Shown here piece by piece: positions 23,297 through 36,044 of a stretch of 64,000 bases of DNA. Source of the stretch: Culex pipiens pallens (Eukaryota > Arthropoda > Insecta > Diptera > Culicidae); contig NC_068938.1 of assembly GCF_016801865.2 (NCBI RefSeq), positions 219,855,827 to 219,919,826 on the forward strand. Reading direction: 5' to 3'. The translations under genes and the position numbers were made by a program. The notes beneath the pieces are model-generated. The model searched no databases. It saw only the letters and a list, made by a program, of their open reading frames with translations, and was not told the origin of the DNA. Each line of letters opens with the position of its first letter. Position 1 is the stretch's first letter.

Positions 23297-25210
23297 GAGT
23301 AATTCTCGCTGAAAGTGGACCACTATTTACACAAGGTGCTCAAAAATCAAAAGCAATGTACTTTTCCAATAGCCCCCACCAAGTTATGAAAGAAACCATG
23401 TTTGGTTGGTTGAATTTGTCCTCACCTCGGCGCCACGAAGCTAAAACTTTTTTTTTAATTGGTAATTTTTTGACTTAGGCGCGTCTACAAAATTGCTAAT
23501 AACTTTGCAAAACTTCAACGAACCCTTGATGTTTAGGGGTGTTTTGGAAAGGAAATGAGCAGAGCTTTCGAATGCACTTGTCAGAAAAATACCGTTCCAT
23601 ACATTTTTTAGCCATAAAACAACAATGTATTTTTAAAAGTCATTTTTGAAGGCCGGCGCCCCGCTTTATCGAAAAACTGACAAATCCATTCGAAAGCTGA
23701 GACGATTTCACAAAAAGGATCAATAAATCTAAGGTGTATGTTCCTCCTATCTTTTTTAATCTAATTTTGATTCTGAGAGCGCAGCGCTCCGTTCGTATTT
23801 CGGGCGCCCAAAATGTTGCATTAGCTTGCCCCAATTTAAGGTTTTGTCAAACAATATAGGTGCTCACTTTTTAAATGATAGTTTATTATCCAAAGATCAA
23901 GATGCACTATCGATAATTGACCAATATTTATGTTTTTGGGTTCTGCCAGGCAATGTAATGTCGAAAAGTTGTTTTTGTTTACTTTTTTTGTTGTTAAATG
24001 CTTATTTACAATTGGGTGGACATTTTTACAGTAAAACTAATGAATGAAGCATGTAGGAAATTTCACCACGAACATTTTTCTCGAGGAGAAAACATTCTCC
24101 ATAAAAAAAATCCGTGAGTAAAATATCAATTAAAGGTGAGCAAAAGATGAAATATGACCGAATTCACTAGCGATTTAAATTACAGCATATTACCGCAAAT
24201 AACTTTTGGGTGTGGCTCGAAATTTCACTGTTTATCTGAAATTTGATTGCAGATCCGAATTAAGCGACCTAAATAACTATGAGAAACCATACTTTGGGTT
24301 TCAAAACATATGCCGCATGTAAATAATAGGCCAATAATTCTGAGAAATTTGTAAAATTGGCACTTTTTTCTCACTAAAACTCAAATATCTTTGCGTTGGA
24401 GTATCATAATTACGTTTTCTCCTCGAGAAAAATGTTCGTGGTGAAATTTCCTACATGCTACATTCATTAGTTTTACTGTAAAAATGTCCACCCAATTGTA
24501 AATAAGCATTTAACAACAAAAAAAGTAAACAAAAACAACTTTTCGACATTACATTGCCTGGCAGAACCCAAAAACATAAATATTGGTCAATTATCGATAG
24601 TGCATCTTGATCCTTGGATAATAAACTATCATTTAAAAAGTGAGCACCTATATAGTTTGACAAAACCTTAAATTGGGGCAAGCTAATGCAACATTTTGGG
24701 CGCCCGAAATACGAACGGAGCGCTGCGCTCTCAGAGTCAAAATTAGATTAAAAAAGATAGGAGGAACATACACCTTAGATTTATTGATCCTTTATGTGAA
24801 ATCGTCTCAGCTTTCGAATGGATTTGTCAGTTTTTCGATAAAGCGGGGCGCCGGCCTTCAAAAATGACTTTTAAAAATACATTGTTGTTTTATGGCTAAA
24901 AAATGTATGGAACGGTATTTTTCTGACAAGTGCATTCGAAAGCTCTGCTCATTTCCTTTCCAAAACACCCCTAAACATCAAGGGTTCGCTGAAGTTTTGC
25001 AAAGTTATTAGCAATTTTGTAGACGCGCCTAAGTCAAAAAATTACCAATTAAAAAAAAAGTTTTAGCTTCGTGGCGCCGAGGTGAGGACAGATTCAACCA
25101 ACCAAACATGGTTTCTTTCATAACTTGGTGGGGGCTATTGGAAAAGTACATTGCTTTTGATTTTTGAGCACCTTGTGTAAATAGTGGTCCACTTTCAGCG
25201 AGAATTACTC
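23297..25210. repeat. large palindrome, two 797-bp arms around a 320-bp loop
   Basis: The left arm (23297-24093) begins GAGTAATTCTCGCTGAAAG and the right arm (24414-25210) ends CTTTCAGCGAGAATTACTC. Landmarks such as GGCCGGCGCCCCGCTTTATC pair with GATAAAGCGGGGCGCCGGCC. The arms are equal in length and differ only at scattered positions, so both specify the same short frames in opposite orientation. These frames (about 64-76 codons) have no known domain. ATTT flanks both sides and may be a short target duplication. Such a locus would transcribe into a long hairpin RNA. Confidence 0.85.
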
Positions 25211-25519
25211 ATTTGCAAAAATATTAGCTGTAAATAAGAGGATGATGCAATTCGGCAATATTTTTTTAATTTTGTTTTGGTACACGGTGAACAGAAACAA
25301 GATTTTTCTTTTTGTTAAAAGTTTTTAGAGTTTATGCCATTTAGCACTTTCCTAAGTCATTTGAAAAATCTCTCAAATTGGTTTAATTGTTTACAGCCGA
25401 GTTTATGGCAAAAAACTCACAAAAATGTAGACCTTGTAGAAGTAAATCTATAATCATCTCTTATTTTTCAAATCTCTCTAAAACATTGAATGTTATGCCA
25501 AAAAAAGGGTTTATGACCA

Positions 25520-26300
25520 TTCCTTACAAATCAATTGTCTAGAATGCCATTCCCCAGAACAGACCGTTCTCCAGAATGTTATTCCACAGAAATCCATTCG
25601 CCAGAATGGCTTCTTCAGACAGCACCATTCCCCAGAAATATTGTTTGTACTGTTTCACCAAAGAAGCGTAAACTTTTATGAGAATTTTGAAATTCAAAAA
25701 GATTTACCCTTCTTACACTTGATAAAAAAATAAATCTTATAATTTTATTAAAGGAAAAGGTTGAATTCGACGAATTTCATAATTCTCGTAAAAAAATACC
25801 ATTCTGTTTGATCTTATTAAAAAGAACTTGGAATCTTTATGAATTTTATAAATCGCGTACAAATATACCCTTTTTGATGTCTTTAGAACAATTAAATTCA
25901 TTCATTCAAATCTCATAAAAAATAAGTATAAGGGTGAATCTCTATGCATTTCCTGAATTTTATAATACTAGGTAAAATATAAAAAAATCTTCCCTTTCTG
26001 AAATGTAAAAAAAATATTTAAAGAGATTGGTAAATCTCTATGAGTTTCATTATTCTCGTTGCCATTCATTTTGATATCTTCAAATCTTATCCAAGAGAAG
26101 GGTAAATCTTTATGAATTTCCCATTTTTTGTTGAAAATACGTTATTTCTTCTGATAAAACAACAAAAATTCACACTTCTGGGATATAATTCATTGTGTAA
26201 CCCCTCCACATTTTGGTGTTTGGGTTATTCTAGGGAATGGAAATCTAACAAATGGTTCAATCTGGCTAATGGAATTCTAGAGGATGGTATTCTATAGAAT
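25520..26300 (+). repeat. degenerate tandem array with CAGAATGG-type motifs
   Basis: The first part, 25540-25640, has repeated short motifs of the type CCAGAATG and CCATTCCCCAGAA. From 25690 there are about five diverged units of roughly 110 bp, each with a variant of GGTAAATCTCTATGAATTTC, ATTCTCGT and ATATCTTCAAATCTTAT. The array closes with CAATCTGGCTAATGGAATTC. The same organisation in short form is at 10430-10745. Confidence 0.55.
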
Positions 26301-29300
26301 GGGATAAAAACAAAATGACACTGTCCAACATTTTATGTCTGCACCTTCTTAATTCAAGATTCATTAATAAGAAAGTCTCCAGAGTGTTTTGAATTTCTGC
26401 AAAAAAAGTCCGAAGGCCGAATAGTATTCTCTAAAGATTTTCTGCGAAGTCGTCCAATTTTGCGTATTTTTAAATTTCGATAACAATTAGTGGCGACAAA
26501 AAGGCCATTTTGTGTTACTGGTCAGCCATACAATTTTGGCAGCAGTCCTTACAAAAATGTTACGTAACTATTCGAAAATGTGTATTTTTTAATGGATTTC
26601 CTGATCGATTTGGTATATTCAGCAAAGTTGGAAGTATTGATGAAGACTATTCAGAAAGAAGATACACGGAAAAAACAACTTATTTTAATTTTTTTAAGAG
26701 CGAGTTCACCAATGTGTAACAGGTCGTATCGAGGTGCTCCAAATATGAGTCCTCTACGACAAAGGGAAGTAGGGTAAAACGGGCTTTGAAGTTTAAGGTC
26801 GAAAAAACATAAAAAATCTTAAAATTGCTCGCATTTCCGTAAAACTTCATCAATTCCAACTCTCTTAGATGCATTCGAAAGGTCTTTTGAAGCATTTCAA
26901 AATGAGTCATAGATATCCAGATTGGTTTGACTTTTTCTCTTAGCTTTTGCAAATTTATGTTAAAAATTGATTTTTTAAAAACTTAATATCTTTTTCCAAC
27001 AGCCTCCAGCACCCATACTCCTTTAGGTCAAAAGATAGGTAATTTCATGGACTATAAGCCTACGGTTTTAACTTTTTGGCCAATCGCAGTTTTTCTCATA
27101 GTTTTTTGATTTTTCTATAACAAACAACATCCAACGACCTCTAGAACAAACCGAGCAATATTTACAAATACTGCCTCTTAATATGTTTCATGGAGCCTAC
27201 AACTTTAAAAATAGTGTCGTCTAGTTATGTTTGTTCTTGAAAAAAGTGTGATTTTTTATGGAAAAATAAAAATTTTTTCTACTTGTTTGACATAATTTTC
27301 AATGAAATTTTGTTTGTGTGCACCGTATTCGACATAAGGCTGCTTTAAGTTGGTTTGATTTAAAAAAGGGTCTATAATTGTCCATCTATTGTAATATCTA
27401 TTTTTGAAAAGTTTAGAAAATTTCTATAAATTTATCTCACAAACATTGAAGATTGGGCCTTACTCAAATAGCCCCCCATTTTATAATGTCAATATCTCAG
27501 CAACTAATGGTCCAAACTTCTATGATCATCAGTTTTTTATTATTTTGAAATCACAATTAAAAAAAAATCCAAATATATGCTCTTTTGAATTGTTAGTCTT
27601 GATTCCTAGCTAATTTGTATTTTTTAAATATATACAGGGATTACTAATCTTTCTTTTCTTATTTATTGTTCACCAGAATGATTTTTTTTTACATTTTTTT
27701 AACATCAACTTTTAGTAAAAAAAAGGTTTTTTAAAAAATTGAAAAAGAAATCAATATTAGAATTTATGCTTGGCTAAAATCTCCAAAAGTTACTCTTTAT
27801 AAATAATTATCTAGCTTCACAAACATGTTTTAAATTAAATAATTGAAAAACGATGTAGTGCGAGTTTTCGACGATTTTTTTCGGTGAAATTTTTTATTTA
27901 TGCAAATAGAAGTGATATTTTTGCTAAAAGTAAAACCTATACCTTGCTCGAATAGGAATGGTTTAAAAACGAAATAAATAATGTTGCAATTTTTTTTTCT
28001 GGGTTCCAAGAAAAGAAGGGATCTTTAACTTTTGAAAGTTAATCGTGGAGATTTTATCATTACCTGTTTTTAATAATAAAAAAATATCGTTTCAGTTTAT
28101 TTTTCATTTTATTGTGGTTCATTTTTTCATCATTTTTCTAATAATCAGTTTTATTAACATTGCTCAACATTAATGTATTAAATTGACGACAACGGAAAAA
28201 TCACCTATCAAATCTTAAAATAAAGGTGCAAAAGCTCCCTCCCCCATTGGAATAACAATCATTACCATGGTCTTCATCATGCCCCGTACTGGACCAGTAC
28301 AGAAGTTAATGGCAGTGCAGCAGCAGCAGCCAGAAGAAGTAGGTAGTTGCTCACCAAACGATTATAGATGCCTTTTGGCTATACTTCTACACTCTAGTAG
28401 CAAACGGCGATTCAGTACAGTCAGACTTGAGCCGAGATAGAATTATGCAATTGCGGCGAAATGTCATTTATCGGTGTGGGGGGGCACCTTTCGGCTGGTT
28501 GGCACCTTCAAGCTCTATTCACTCCCGCGCGACAAGGCTCTTTATCAAATATGATTTTTTTCCTTCTTTTTCTTGTACTCTGCTGGTGTAGTGCTATTGC
28601 AGCATAATCACGACTTGTGTGTGATTTAACCCTGCATCATCATTTAGTGTGCATAGAAAGAAGAAGTAGGGGAGGTTGGAAGGGGGGATTTTGTCATCAT
28701 GACAGAAGTTTGTGGCTTAGATCCACAGATTGCCGAGAGATCCATCAGCTGGAAATGCATTTTGCCTGCATTCTTCTGTGAAGGTGTGGAGGTGTGGAGA
28801 AGGCAAAACTGGTTGATGCTGAAATTTAAGACCTGTCCGATCTGCGGTGGACCAAAGTGGCTCTGGTCAGTAGGGTAGCTGGCCAAGCCAGCTGAAAATG
28901 TTGTAAGGTGACTTACAAAATGTGTATGCTATTCGTTTGAGACAACCGTGCACGTGGTATGGATAGTTGAAGTTGACATGCGGGCTTTGAGAGTGCGGCG
29001 GAGGGGTGCCCCTTTCGTTTTTGTTTGCATTTCGTTTTTGCGCAGAGATCTAGAAATGTAGGTTAGCAAGTTTACTTTCTGCGCGCGCGCGCCCGGCACC
29101 CACTTTGGCCACTTTGGTTGCAGTTAGGTTCGTTGGCACTGACTTGGCTTGGTGGCTAGAAGGGGTTGAATAATAACCGGCATCCGGAGAGTTGGTGGAC
29201 TGCTGCATGCAGTATTTGGTGTTGGCCTTTAGCCACAGCTGTTAAATTGTTGTTGGGCCTTGATGACTGCAGATTTGGTAATTGCGCTGTTCTTTTGAGA

Positions 29301-29604
29301 GACGTCGTTAAGGACATTTGAATGAAACGTCACATGGTTTGCCATTTTGTAACTTTTACATAAAAACGTAAAAATTAATAAGGATCTTTTCTTCTAATTT
29401 TTTCACGATTTTTGCATTTTAATTTTTGTTATTTATATGAAACATTATGCAACATTTTGCATTATTAGCCTAGGTAAATTTATGAAATTCTGTATCTTTA
29501 GAAGGGATTTTCTGATCGAATCGGTGCCTTGGGCAAAATTGTACGTTACGATTAGAACCCAAAAAAAAAAAAAAAAAAATTGGCACACGTAAAAAAAATC
29601 AGAG
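26301..29604. other. no supported gene
   Basis: From 26301 to 28200 the DNA is AT-rich and repeat-like. A fragment AAGTAAAACCTATACCTT near 27930 matches the repeat end at 1260. From 28200 to 29340 the DNA is GC-richer, with CAG triplets near 28320 and no repeat family; no exon could be supported. A poly(A) run lies at 29561-29579. Confidence 0.45.
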
Positions 29605-30299
29605 TTTTTGCCTTCCTCACATTACTGAGGAAAGGCTATAAAATCACTCGAAAAATGAACTTTTTGAATAGACCTCCTAGACCTACCATCATTTATACAT
29701 ATCGACTCAGAATCACCAGCTGAGCAAATGTCTGTGTGTTTGGCTGTATGTAGACATGTGTACCAAATCAATGTCACTGGAATATCTCGACACTGGCTAA
29801 GCCGATTTTGACCGTATTGGCCTCATTCGATTCGTCTTGAGGTCCCATAAGTCCCTATTTAAATTTATAAGATTTAGTAAAGCACATCAAAAGTTATGCT
29901 TAAAAAACTGCTGCATATAAATTTCTCAATTTGCAAAAAGGGGTGGTTTTTGCATGAAAACCTGCCATATTACATATTTTTGAGAGGTTCTGAAATTACC
30001 TTTCTTGTGGATTAAGAATTTTAAAGATCTGACTTACCTATCCAAAATTACAAGCAGTTTAAAAATGGCCTGAATTAACATAACCTCAATCTATTTCCCC
30101 ACGGCGGTGTATGTACAATCCTGACAAAAAGTATGTAGGTATTCCTTTTTTTTCTCATCACTTATTTTTATTAGGACCTCTTAGATGCTGCGATCACGTT
30201 GAGGGCAACCATAAACCATATGGACACTTTAGGGTTGAAATCACTCTATAAATAAGAGGAAGGTATCAACCACCTAAAGGTGGATTAAGTAACGTTTTT
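29605..30299 (+). repeat. interspersed repeat family A, copy 2
   Basis: It starts TTTTTGCCTTCCTCACATTAC and ends GGTGGATTAAGTAACGTTTTTA, as in the other two copies. This is the shortest of the three, about 695 bp, and lacks the duplicated internal segment of copy 3. It is non-coding. Confidence 0.75.
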
Positions 30300-33180
30300 A
30301 GTTAACCTTTTATCAAAAAAAAAAAAAAATGAATTACCAAAGTACGATTTTTTTTAATTTTCGAGATTTTTCATATCAAAAATCTTTTCAATGCAAAATG
30401 ATTTCTTTTGACAGGAAATGCATAGACCAAGTTTCATCCAAATAAAAAGTTATAAATAAATAAATAAAAAAAAAAGCTTTTCGGGAGCAAAAAAAAGAGG
30501 ATAAAACTCATAAAATTAAAAAATGGTTTAAGTACGAGTTGTATCGAGTTGTTCATATCCAGAGGTTTTTTTGAAAAGGTCCTATAACCTATTGTCTTTC
30601 ATATGTTTATAGGACCTTATCAAAAAAAGTCGAGAAATGTAAGATACCATAATATTAGATCTGTTCTTTCTGTAATAATTGCTCAAAGGCATTTAAAATT
30701 GATGGACGTTCAGACTAATTACATTTAGTATTTTTTTCCTTTTCCTGTGCTTTAAAACTTTAATAAACCAGTTTAAAAGATTTGTAATTTGCAGCTCTCT
30801 TTGTTGGGAGTATTCTACAACAATAATAGTTTAAAGCCTCTAAAGTTTCCAAAATCAGCAATTCACCGTCTGTAATTAAAACAATACTTCTCAAAGTGTT
30901 AATCACAACGTTCTGCTCCGTCTAACGGTGTACAGCATCCGTTCGTTCAAAGCTCATTACAATACCCACAGTCAGTGGGGGCGCCCCAACTAATTAAATC
31001 TTGCCGCCACTGACCGTGCTGGTCAAGATCTCCATTGTCTTTTGTCTTAACCCCTCCAATAAACAGCAGGGCGGAAAACCCGCCTCGTAATCTGACCAGA
31101 AGGTCAGCGGATGTGCGCGATTCGCTGAAAATTGAGCGTGTTCGAGCGCTAGAAATGTCATGCAATCAGTGTGGGGATGATCTGTAGGTTGCGATTCTTC
31201 CGGGTTCTACCTACCAGTTTTCATAAACATTAGCTGGCCAAGAAAAGATGCTGATCTGCTGGGCTTGGCTCGAACACGCTCGTAGACTCTTGATTTGTGT
31301 GCTCTTCCGGCTTAAGATGTGTATCGGTGCGTTGTTGTTGTTGTTGGTGCAGTGCAAGTGCACACCGTCCACCATACCTCTTCTAGGTTTTCCAGGCTAG
31401 GCTTAGAACTGCGTTTATTGATTCGTCGTCTTCATGCAGAGCGGCGACCAAGAAGTAGAGAACTTCACACACACCAACAGTACACTTGGGGAGAACCTCG
31501 GAGGCGTAACGCGCCCGTACAGACAGAACAAAGAAAAACCAGTTTCAGGACTCCATCAATCAGAGCTGGTTCTTAAGTGGATTCTTCCTCGGTGTGATTT
31601 GTGTCACTCGTTTTTTTTTCAAATCACTTGTCACACGATCCGCTATGCGCGTTGAATTAGGAGTTGCCTTTCATTGAAGCTCCTCCGCATCCACTTCGGA
31701 AGTGGAAACCTTGAAAATTCTTAACGACCTGCTCGCGACGATCAGCCAGTCACGTTGCACCTTAACGAACCGAACCAAACGAAAGACCGAAACAAACTAA
31801 CTCGACTCGACGCTGGTAGACTGTTTTGGGATCTGTGAGAGGCATGCCTTGAGTGCGGAGCAGATCGAGCGATCGCACCTTGATCGTATGCAGGTATGAG
31901 AGAAGGAGAGTCGAAAGCAGAGAGTGCCAACGCCGGAGGAACCTCGGAGAACCGGCACGATGCATTCGCCGCTTCAGAAGTGTTCTTTCCGAAGGAAACG
32001 AACTGTTGACTCTTTGCCTTGATCGTGTGGAAGCGTCCTTGGCGTACACAGAACACAGAACCGCGCCGGTTGCATAATGAGGAGCGCTCTCCGCTACGTT
32101 TAATGGACTCCGCGTGGTCGTTGTTTTTGTTTGTTTCGATTATTGGAGGTCTAGCAGTGCGCAGTTTAAGCACCGCGCGTGACTAATTGGCCAGGTTCGA
32201 GTTTCAAGTTCGCGACGCGTAGAGGTCGCCACTGCAAACTAATGAGTGTTTGGTTTTTTCGAGGATGAGGGGGGGGGGATCTTCAGCGTTGACATCAATT
32301 TTCTTGCAATGAAGCTGCAGCTGGATGATGTAATTGCTCCATAATGGTACAGATTTGAAGATTTGGTGGTTCGTCACTTGCCGGTGGTTCAAGTCTCCCT
32401 CTCTTCAATCTTTCTCTGGTTGGTGGTGTTATCGATCGATCAGCTTTGATTGGTGCTCTTTTGAATATGGGTTTGCGTGCAACTCCTCTTACACAGACCA
32501 GTGGTAACCGTTTCGTATTTTACCTTCCTTCGCGGTGTTGATTTGTAAAAGAAACTGTATTAGTGAAAAGTTATGCCGGCTAAACTGGTTAACGCAGGAT
32601 TCAATCGGGCGATGATTTTACGGCCTCCGGTAACAATAAGGATCGGAAGCCCTGCTAGTTATTGGGGCTCGTATGGAATTGATGTAATATTTTAATTACC
32701 TGCCTGTCGGATTTGGATGGAGTGAAAATTATTGTATTGGGTTTCCGTGTTACAGGGTCACTTCGGAAGTAGAAATCAAGTCGGAAATTGATACGTTACT
32801 CAACTTGGAAACCAGATAACGTTGATGCAAGTTTGATGTTTTTTGGTTTACCTTGGAAGATTATTAAAATCATTTTTTTGTTGCAAATGAACTATCGAAA
32901 ACATTTTTTTCACCTAAAAATCCTTGATTTTCTGGAAAAATTAAACTTATTATCTTACGCTCAGTTGTTTATTTTTGCAAAAACAGATTTGAAACGGAAA
33001 TCATTCTTAAAACAAACTATGGCTATACATTATTGAATACCACCTTTGTCAAAGTTTGTATGAAAATTTAATTCGGCATTCAGACGGCTTGTTACTTCTA
33101 AATTTTCATATTTTCCAAAGTCCAGCTTAAGATAATGATAACATGACATGAATTAAAAAAAAAACTAAATTGAAGAAATT
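30300..33180. other. no supported gene; small hairpin at 30570-30635
   Basis: At 30570-30635 TTTTTTTGAAAAGGTCCTATA pairs imperfectly with TATAGGACCTTATCAAAAAAA. The same hairpin recurs in the 3' part of the LINE at 54404-54476. From 30.9 to 32.8 kb the DNA is GC-richer and free of the other repeats, with GTTGTT triplets near 31330. Frames up to 143 codons (31742-32173, minus) overlap others and show no domain. Confidence 0.5.
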
Positions 33181-34240
33181 GACAAAATTGACAAAATTGT
33201 CAAAATTGTCAAAATTGTCAAAATTGTCAAAATTGACAAAATTGTCAAAATTGTCAAAATTGTCAAAATTGTCAAAATTGACAAAATTGTCAAAATTGTC
33301 AAAATTGTCAAAATTGACAAAATTGACAAAATTGTCAAAATTGACAAAATTGACAAAATTGACAAAATTGACAAAATTGACAAAATTGACAAAATTGACA
33401 AAATTGACAATATTGACAAAATTGACAAAATTGACAAAATTGACAACATTGACAAAATTGACAATATTGACAAAATTGACAAAATTGACAAAATTGACAA
33501 AATTGACAAAATTGACAAAATTGACAAAATTGACAAAATTGACAAAATTGACAAAATTGACAAAATTGACAAAATTGACAAAATTGACAAAATTGACAAA
33601 ATTGACAAAAGTGACAAAATTGAAAAAATTGACAAAATTGACAAAATTGACAAAATTGACAAAATTGACAAAATTGACAAAATTGTCAAAATTGACAACA
33701 TTGACAAAATTGACAATATTGACAAAATTGACAAAATTGACAAAATTGACAAAATTGACAATATTGACAAAATTGACAAAATTGACAAAATTGACAACAT
33801 TGACAAAATTGACAATATTGACAATATTGACAAAATTGACAAAATTGACAAAATTGACAAAATTGACAATATTGACAAAATTGACAAAATTGACAAAAAT
33901 GACAAAATTGACAAAATTGACAAGATTGACAAAATTGACAAGATTGACAAAATTGACAAAATTGACAAAATTGACAAAATTGACAAAATTGACAAAATTG
34001 ACAAAATTGACAAAATTGACAAAATTGACAAAATTGACAAAATTGACAAAATTTACAAAATTGACAAAATTGACAAAATTGACAAAATTGACAAAATTGA
34101 CAAATTGACAAAATTGACAAAATTGACAAAATTGACAAAATTGACAAAATTGACTAAATTGACAAAATTGACAAATTGACAAAATTGACAAAATTGACAA
34201 AATTGACAAAATTGACAAAATTGACAAAATTGACAAAATA
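33181..34240. repeat. 9-bp minisatellite (GACAAAATT)n
   Basis: About 118 units of GACAAAATT run without interruption apart from rare changes of length. Variants are clustered. GTCAAAATT dominates the first 180 bp. A three-unit block GACAACATT-GACAAAATT-GACAATATT recurs at 33442, 33694 and 33793, spacings that are multiples of nine. Because the period is divisible by three and lacks stop codons in several frames, long frames appear on both strands. They are by-products of the repeat and are not called as genes. Confidence 0.95.
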
Positions 34241-35437
34241 ACAAAAACTGTAAATACAATTTGTACCAGCCTTATACTGCCGTAATTGAAAATTCGGCTA
34301 TTATGCCAAATCAAGTATTCCGAGAAAAACGCGTTTTAGTGTTTGTCATCGAATCTTCGTCAGGCCATAAGACTGGCATATTAGCCGTTTGGTTTTTCGC
34401 ATGGGCAGCCAAATCTGAACACTATTTTAATGAAATTCAAGTTTCAGAAGATGCGTTGGAACATCCTTTACCGCCTGGTGCTAATATCTCGTTTTTGCCA
34501 AAAGTGGATATTAGCCATTTTTTCAATGGTGGGCAGTATACTGCCCCTGATCGCATAAATGTCCCATATGCATTTTCATCGATTTCGAGTTATTGATGCA
34601 GTTTGGTTCAAAATTGTGCGCTCTTTCAAATGAGCCTATAACATCCAGTACTTTGTTTTACACACTAAAAAATTTGGAATTTTACATTTGACGTGATCGT
34701 ATATTAAACCTAATACCAAAACATGTAATCGTATATTTGATGTAAAATTATGTTTATTTTGACGTAAACTGACGAAATTCTCGTTGGAATACCATAACCT
34801 CATGCGAAACTTAAAATTACATTACTTATAACCCAACTTCACGTTTTATTTGATGCACATAACTGGAGCATCAAATTTGATGTAATTCTACATCAAACGA
34901 AACCTAATTTCACGAGCTTTAGCCGTTTTTTTTCTGTTTGAGTATTAAGACACGGAATCCTGATTACAAGGACTATTGTATCGTGTTACCCATTTTTACT
35001 GTTATTAAGCATTTCCAGATCTATAACACAGTTCCTATTGAGAGGAAAAGTGCTGTTCCATCCAGATGCTGTAAACTCCATTCCTTGTGCCTTGTGCGCT
35101 ATGTATCGCTAGAACCGCGGTGACAATTTTTACGTGTCATTTTTCAAGCTCTTCCCAGCAGCTATTATTTGCCGCGCGGGTTCTTGTAAAGACAATTGTC
35201 TTTTTGCAGTGCTACTCTTGCGGTGTTCCCTTTGCTCTGATCTGGACAATGCGACTGGACTGCAGTGCAATACCGATCGGCTGGGCATTATTTACATGCG
35301 AAGACACGAGGAAAGTATTTTGGGAAGAGGCGCAAAGGAATATCCCAAGATCGATCACATGCTTGAAGAGCACGTGAAGCAACCGTTTTATACTCATGCG
35401 GTTGCTGCTACCTCTGAACTTAAACCTAAGGCTGCCA

Positions 35438-35502
35438 CCCTGAGAAGAACCCATGACTTTCCGCTTATGAGGCGAAACCCGTAACCATTCGGCCACAGGA
35501 GG
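35438..35502 (-). pseudogene. tRNA-like segment with CAT anticodon (SINE head or tRNA relic)
   Basis: Read on the minus strand, TGGCCGAATGG (35496-35486) fits the internal A box. It is followed by a five-pair stem TTCGC/GCGGA closing a seven-base loop CTCATAA, which would give anticodon CAT. GGGTTC follows where a B box and T arm are expected, but the rest of the arm (TTCTCAGG) is a poor match. A functional tRNA is unlikely. The A arm resembles Ser/Leu-type tRNA genes, while the loop resembles elongator Met. It may be the head of a SINE or a captured relic. Confidence 0.5.
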
Positions 35503-35558
35503 TTGGCGCTTTAGCCGTTACACTTTTGTCTGAGTGGCGAAACGTCAAAACGTTCGCC

Positions 35559-35863
35559 ATGTTTAACGCCGCAAAAAATATTGTTGCATCAGCGTTTTTC
35601 GTCAAGATTATCTTATTTTTTTTTTCTTTACTGGCCTGGACCTGCTTTGGGCACTCAAATCTACGAGAAAGGTAAGTTTAAGCATTCTTGAGGTGGCCAA
35701 ATAGATCACTAATAGTTTTGACGTTTTCCGTTTCGTTGCGGTTTGTCGCAGGATGTCGAAATCATCGAGTTCAAAGAAAAAATCGGCGATGTTCCAGTTC
35801 CAGTTCTGTCCACTGAAGAGGATTTTCCCGAATTGGACCAAAATCGTAGTGCCCAAGAAGTGA
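35559..35863 (+). CDS. candidate two-exon small protein inside a TIR element
   Basis: Exon 1 (35559-35671) starts at an ATG and encodes a hydrophobic leader containing FFVKIILFFFSLLAW, like a signal peptide. It ends at a good donor, AAAG|GTAAGT. Exon 2 (35752-35863) follows the acceptor TTTGTCGCAG and adds a Ser/Lys-rich segment before a TGA. The joined frame has 74 codons and stays in phase. A second frame of exon 2 is also open (35743-35952) and has a more protein-like acidic composition, so the true frame is uncertain. AATAAA at 36039 would end the transcript. No family is recognised. Confidence 0.3.
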
Positions 35864-36038
35864 GTTCCTTCAAGCATGGCAACATCTCCAGTTGTGTGGC
35901 CAACACACTACAAACGGCATGCCGGAAAATTTTTAATGGAACAAAGCCATAGATGAAATTTCAGTGAAAATGCGAGGAAGAAAAATAAGACGATTTGTGA
36001 CTGTGAGTGAAATAGTGTGATGAATTGAAATGTGTTGC

Positions 36039-36044
36039 AATAAA
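36039..36044 (+). promoter_or_regulatory. polyadenylation signal AATAAA of the cargo unit
   Basis: AATAAA lies about 175 bases after the candidate stop at 35863, in a GTGTTGCAATAAAACC context typical of a 3' end. It supports the idea that the nested element carries a transcription unit. Confidence 0.4.

Noticed and set aside
23826..24681. Conserved short frames found in both arms of the palindrome
   Set aside because: They are conserved only because the arms are copies of each other; no domain, and composition is that of AT-rich repeat.
31742..32173. Minus-strand frame of 143 codons
   Set aside because: It overlaps other frames, shows no domain and has no clear exon borders; composition is ordinary for GC-richer DNA.
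33181..34240. Possible CRISPR-like array
   Set aside because: The repeats abut with no spacers and the period is 9 bp; this is a eukaryotic minisatellite.
33127..34314. Long open frames (up to 395 codons) on both strands reading NFV, ILS, CQF or KLT repeats
   Set aside because: They are a direct result of a 9-bp repeat without stop codons. There are no start context, exon borders or non-repeat domain.
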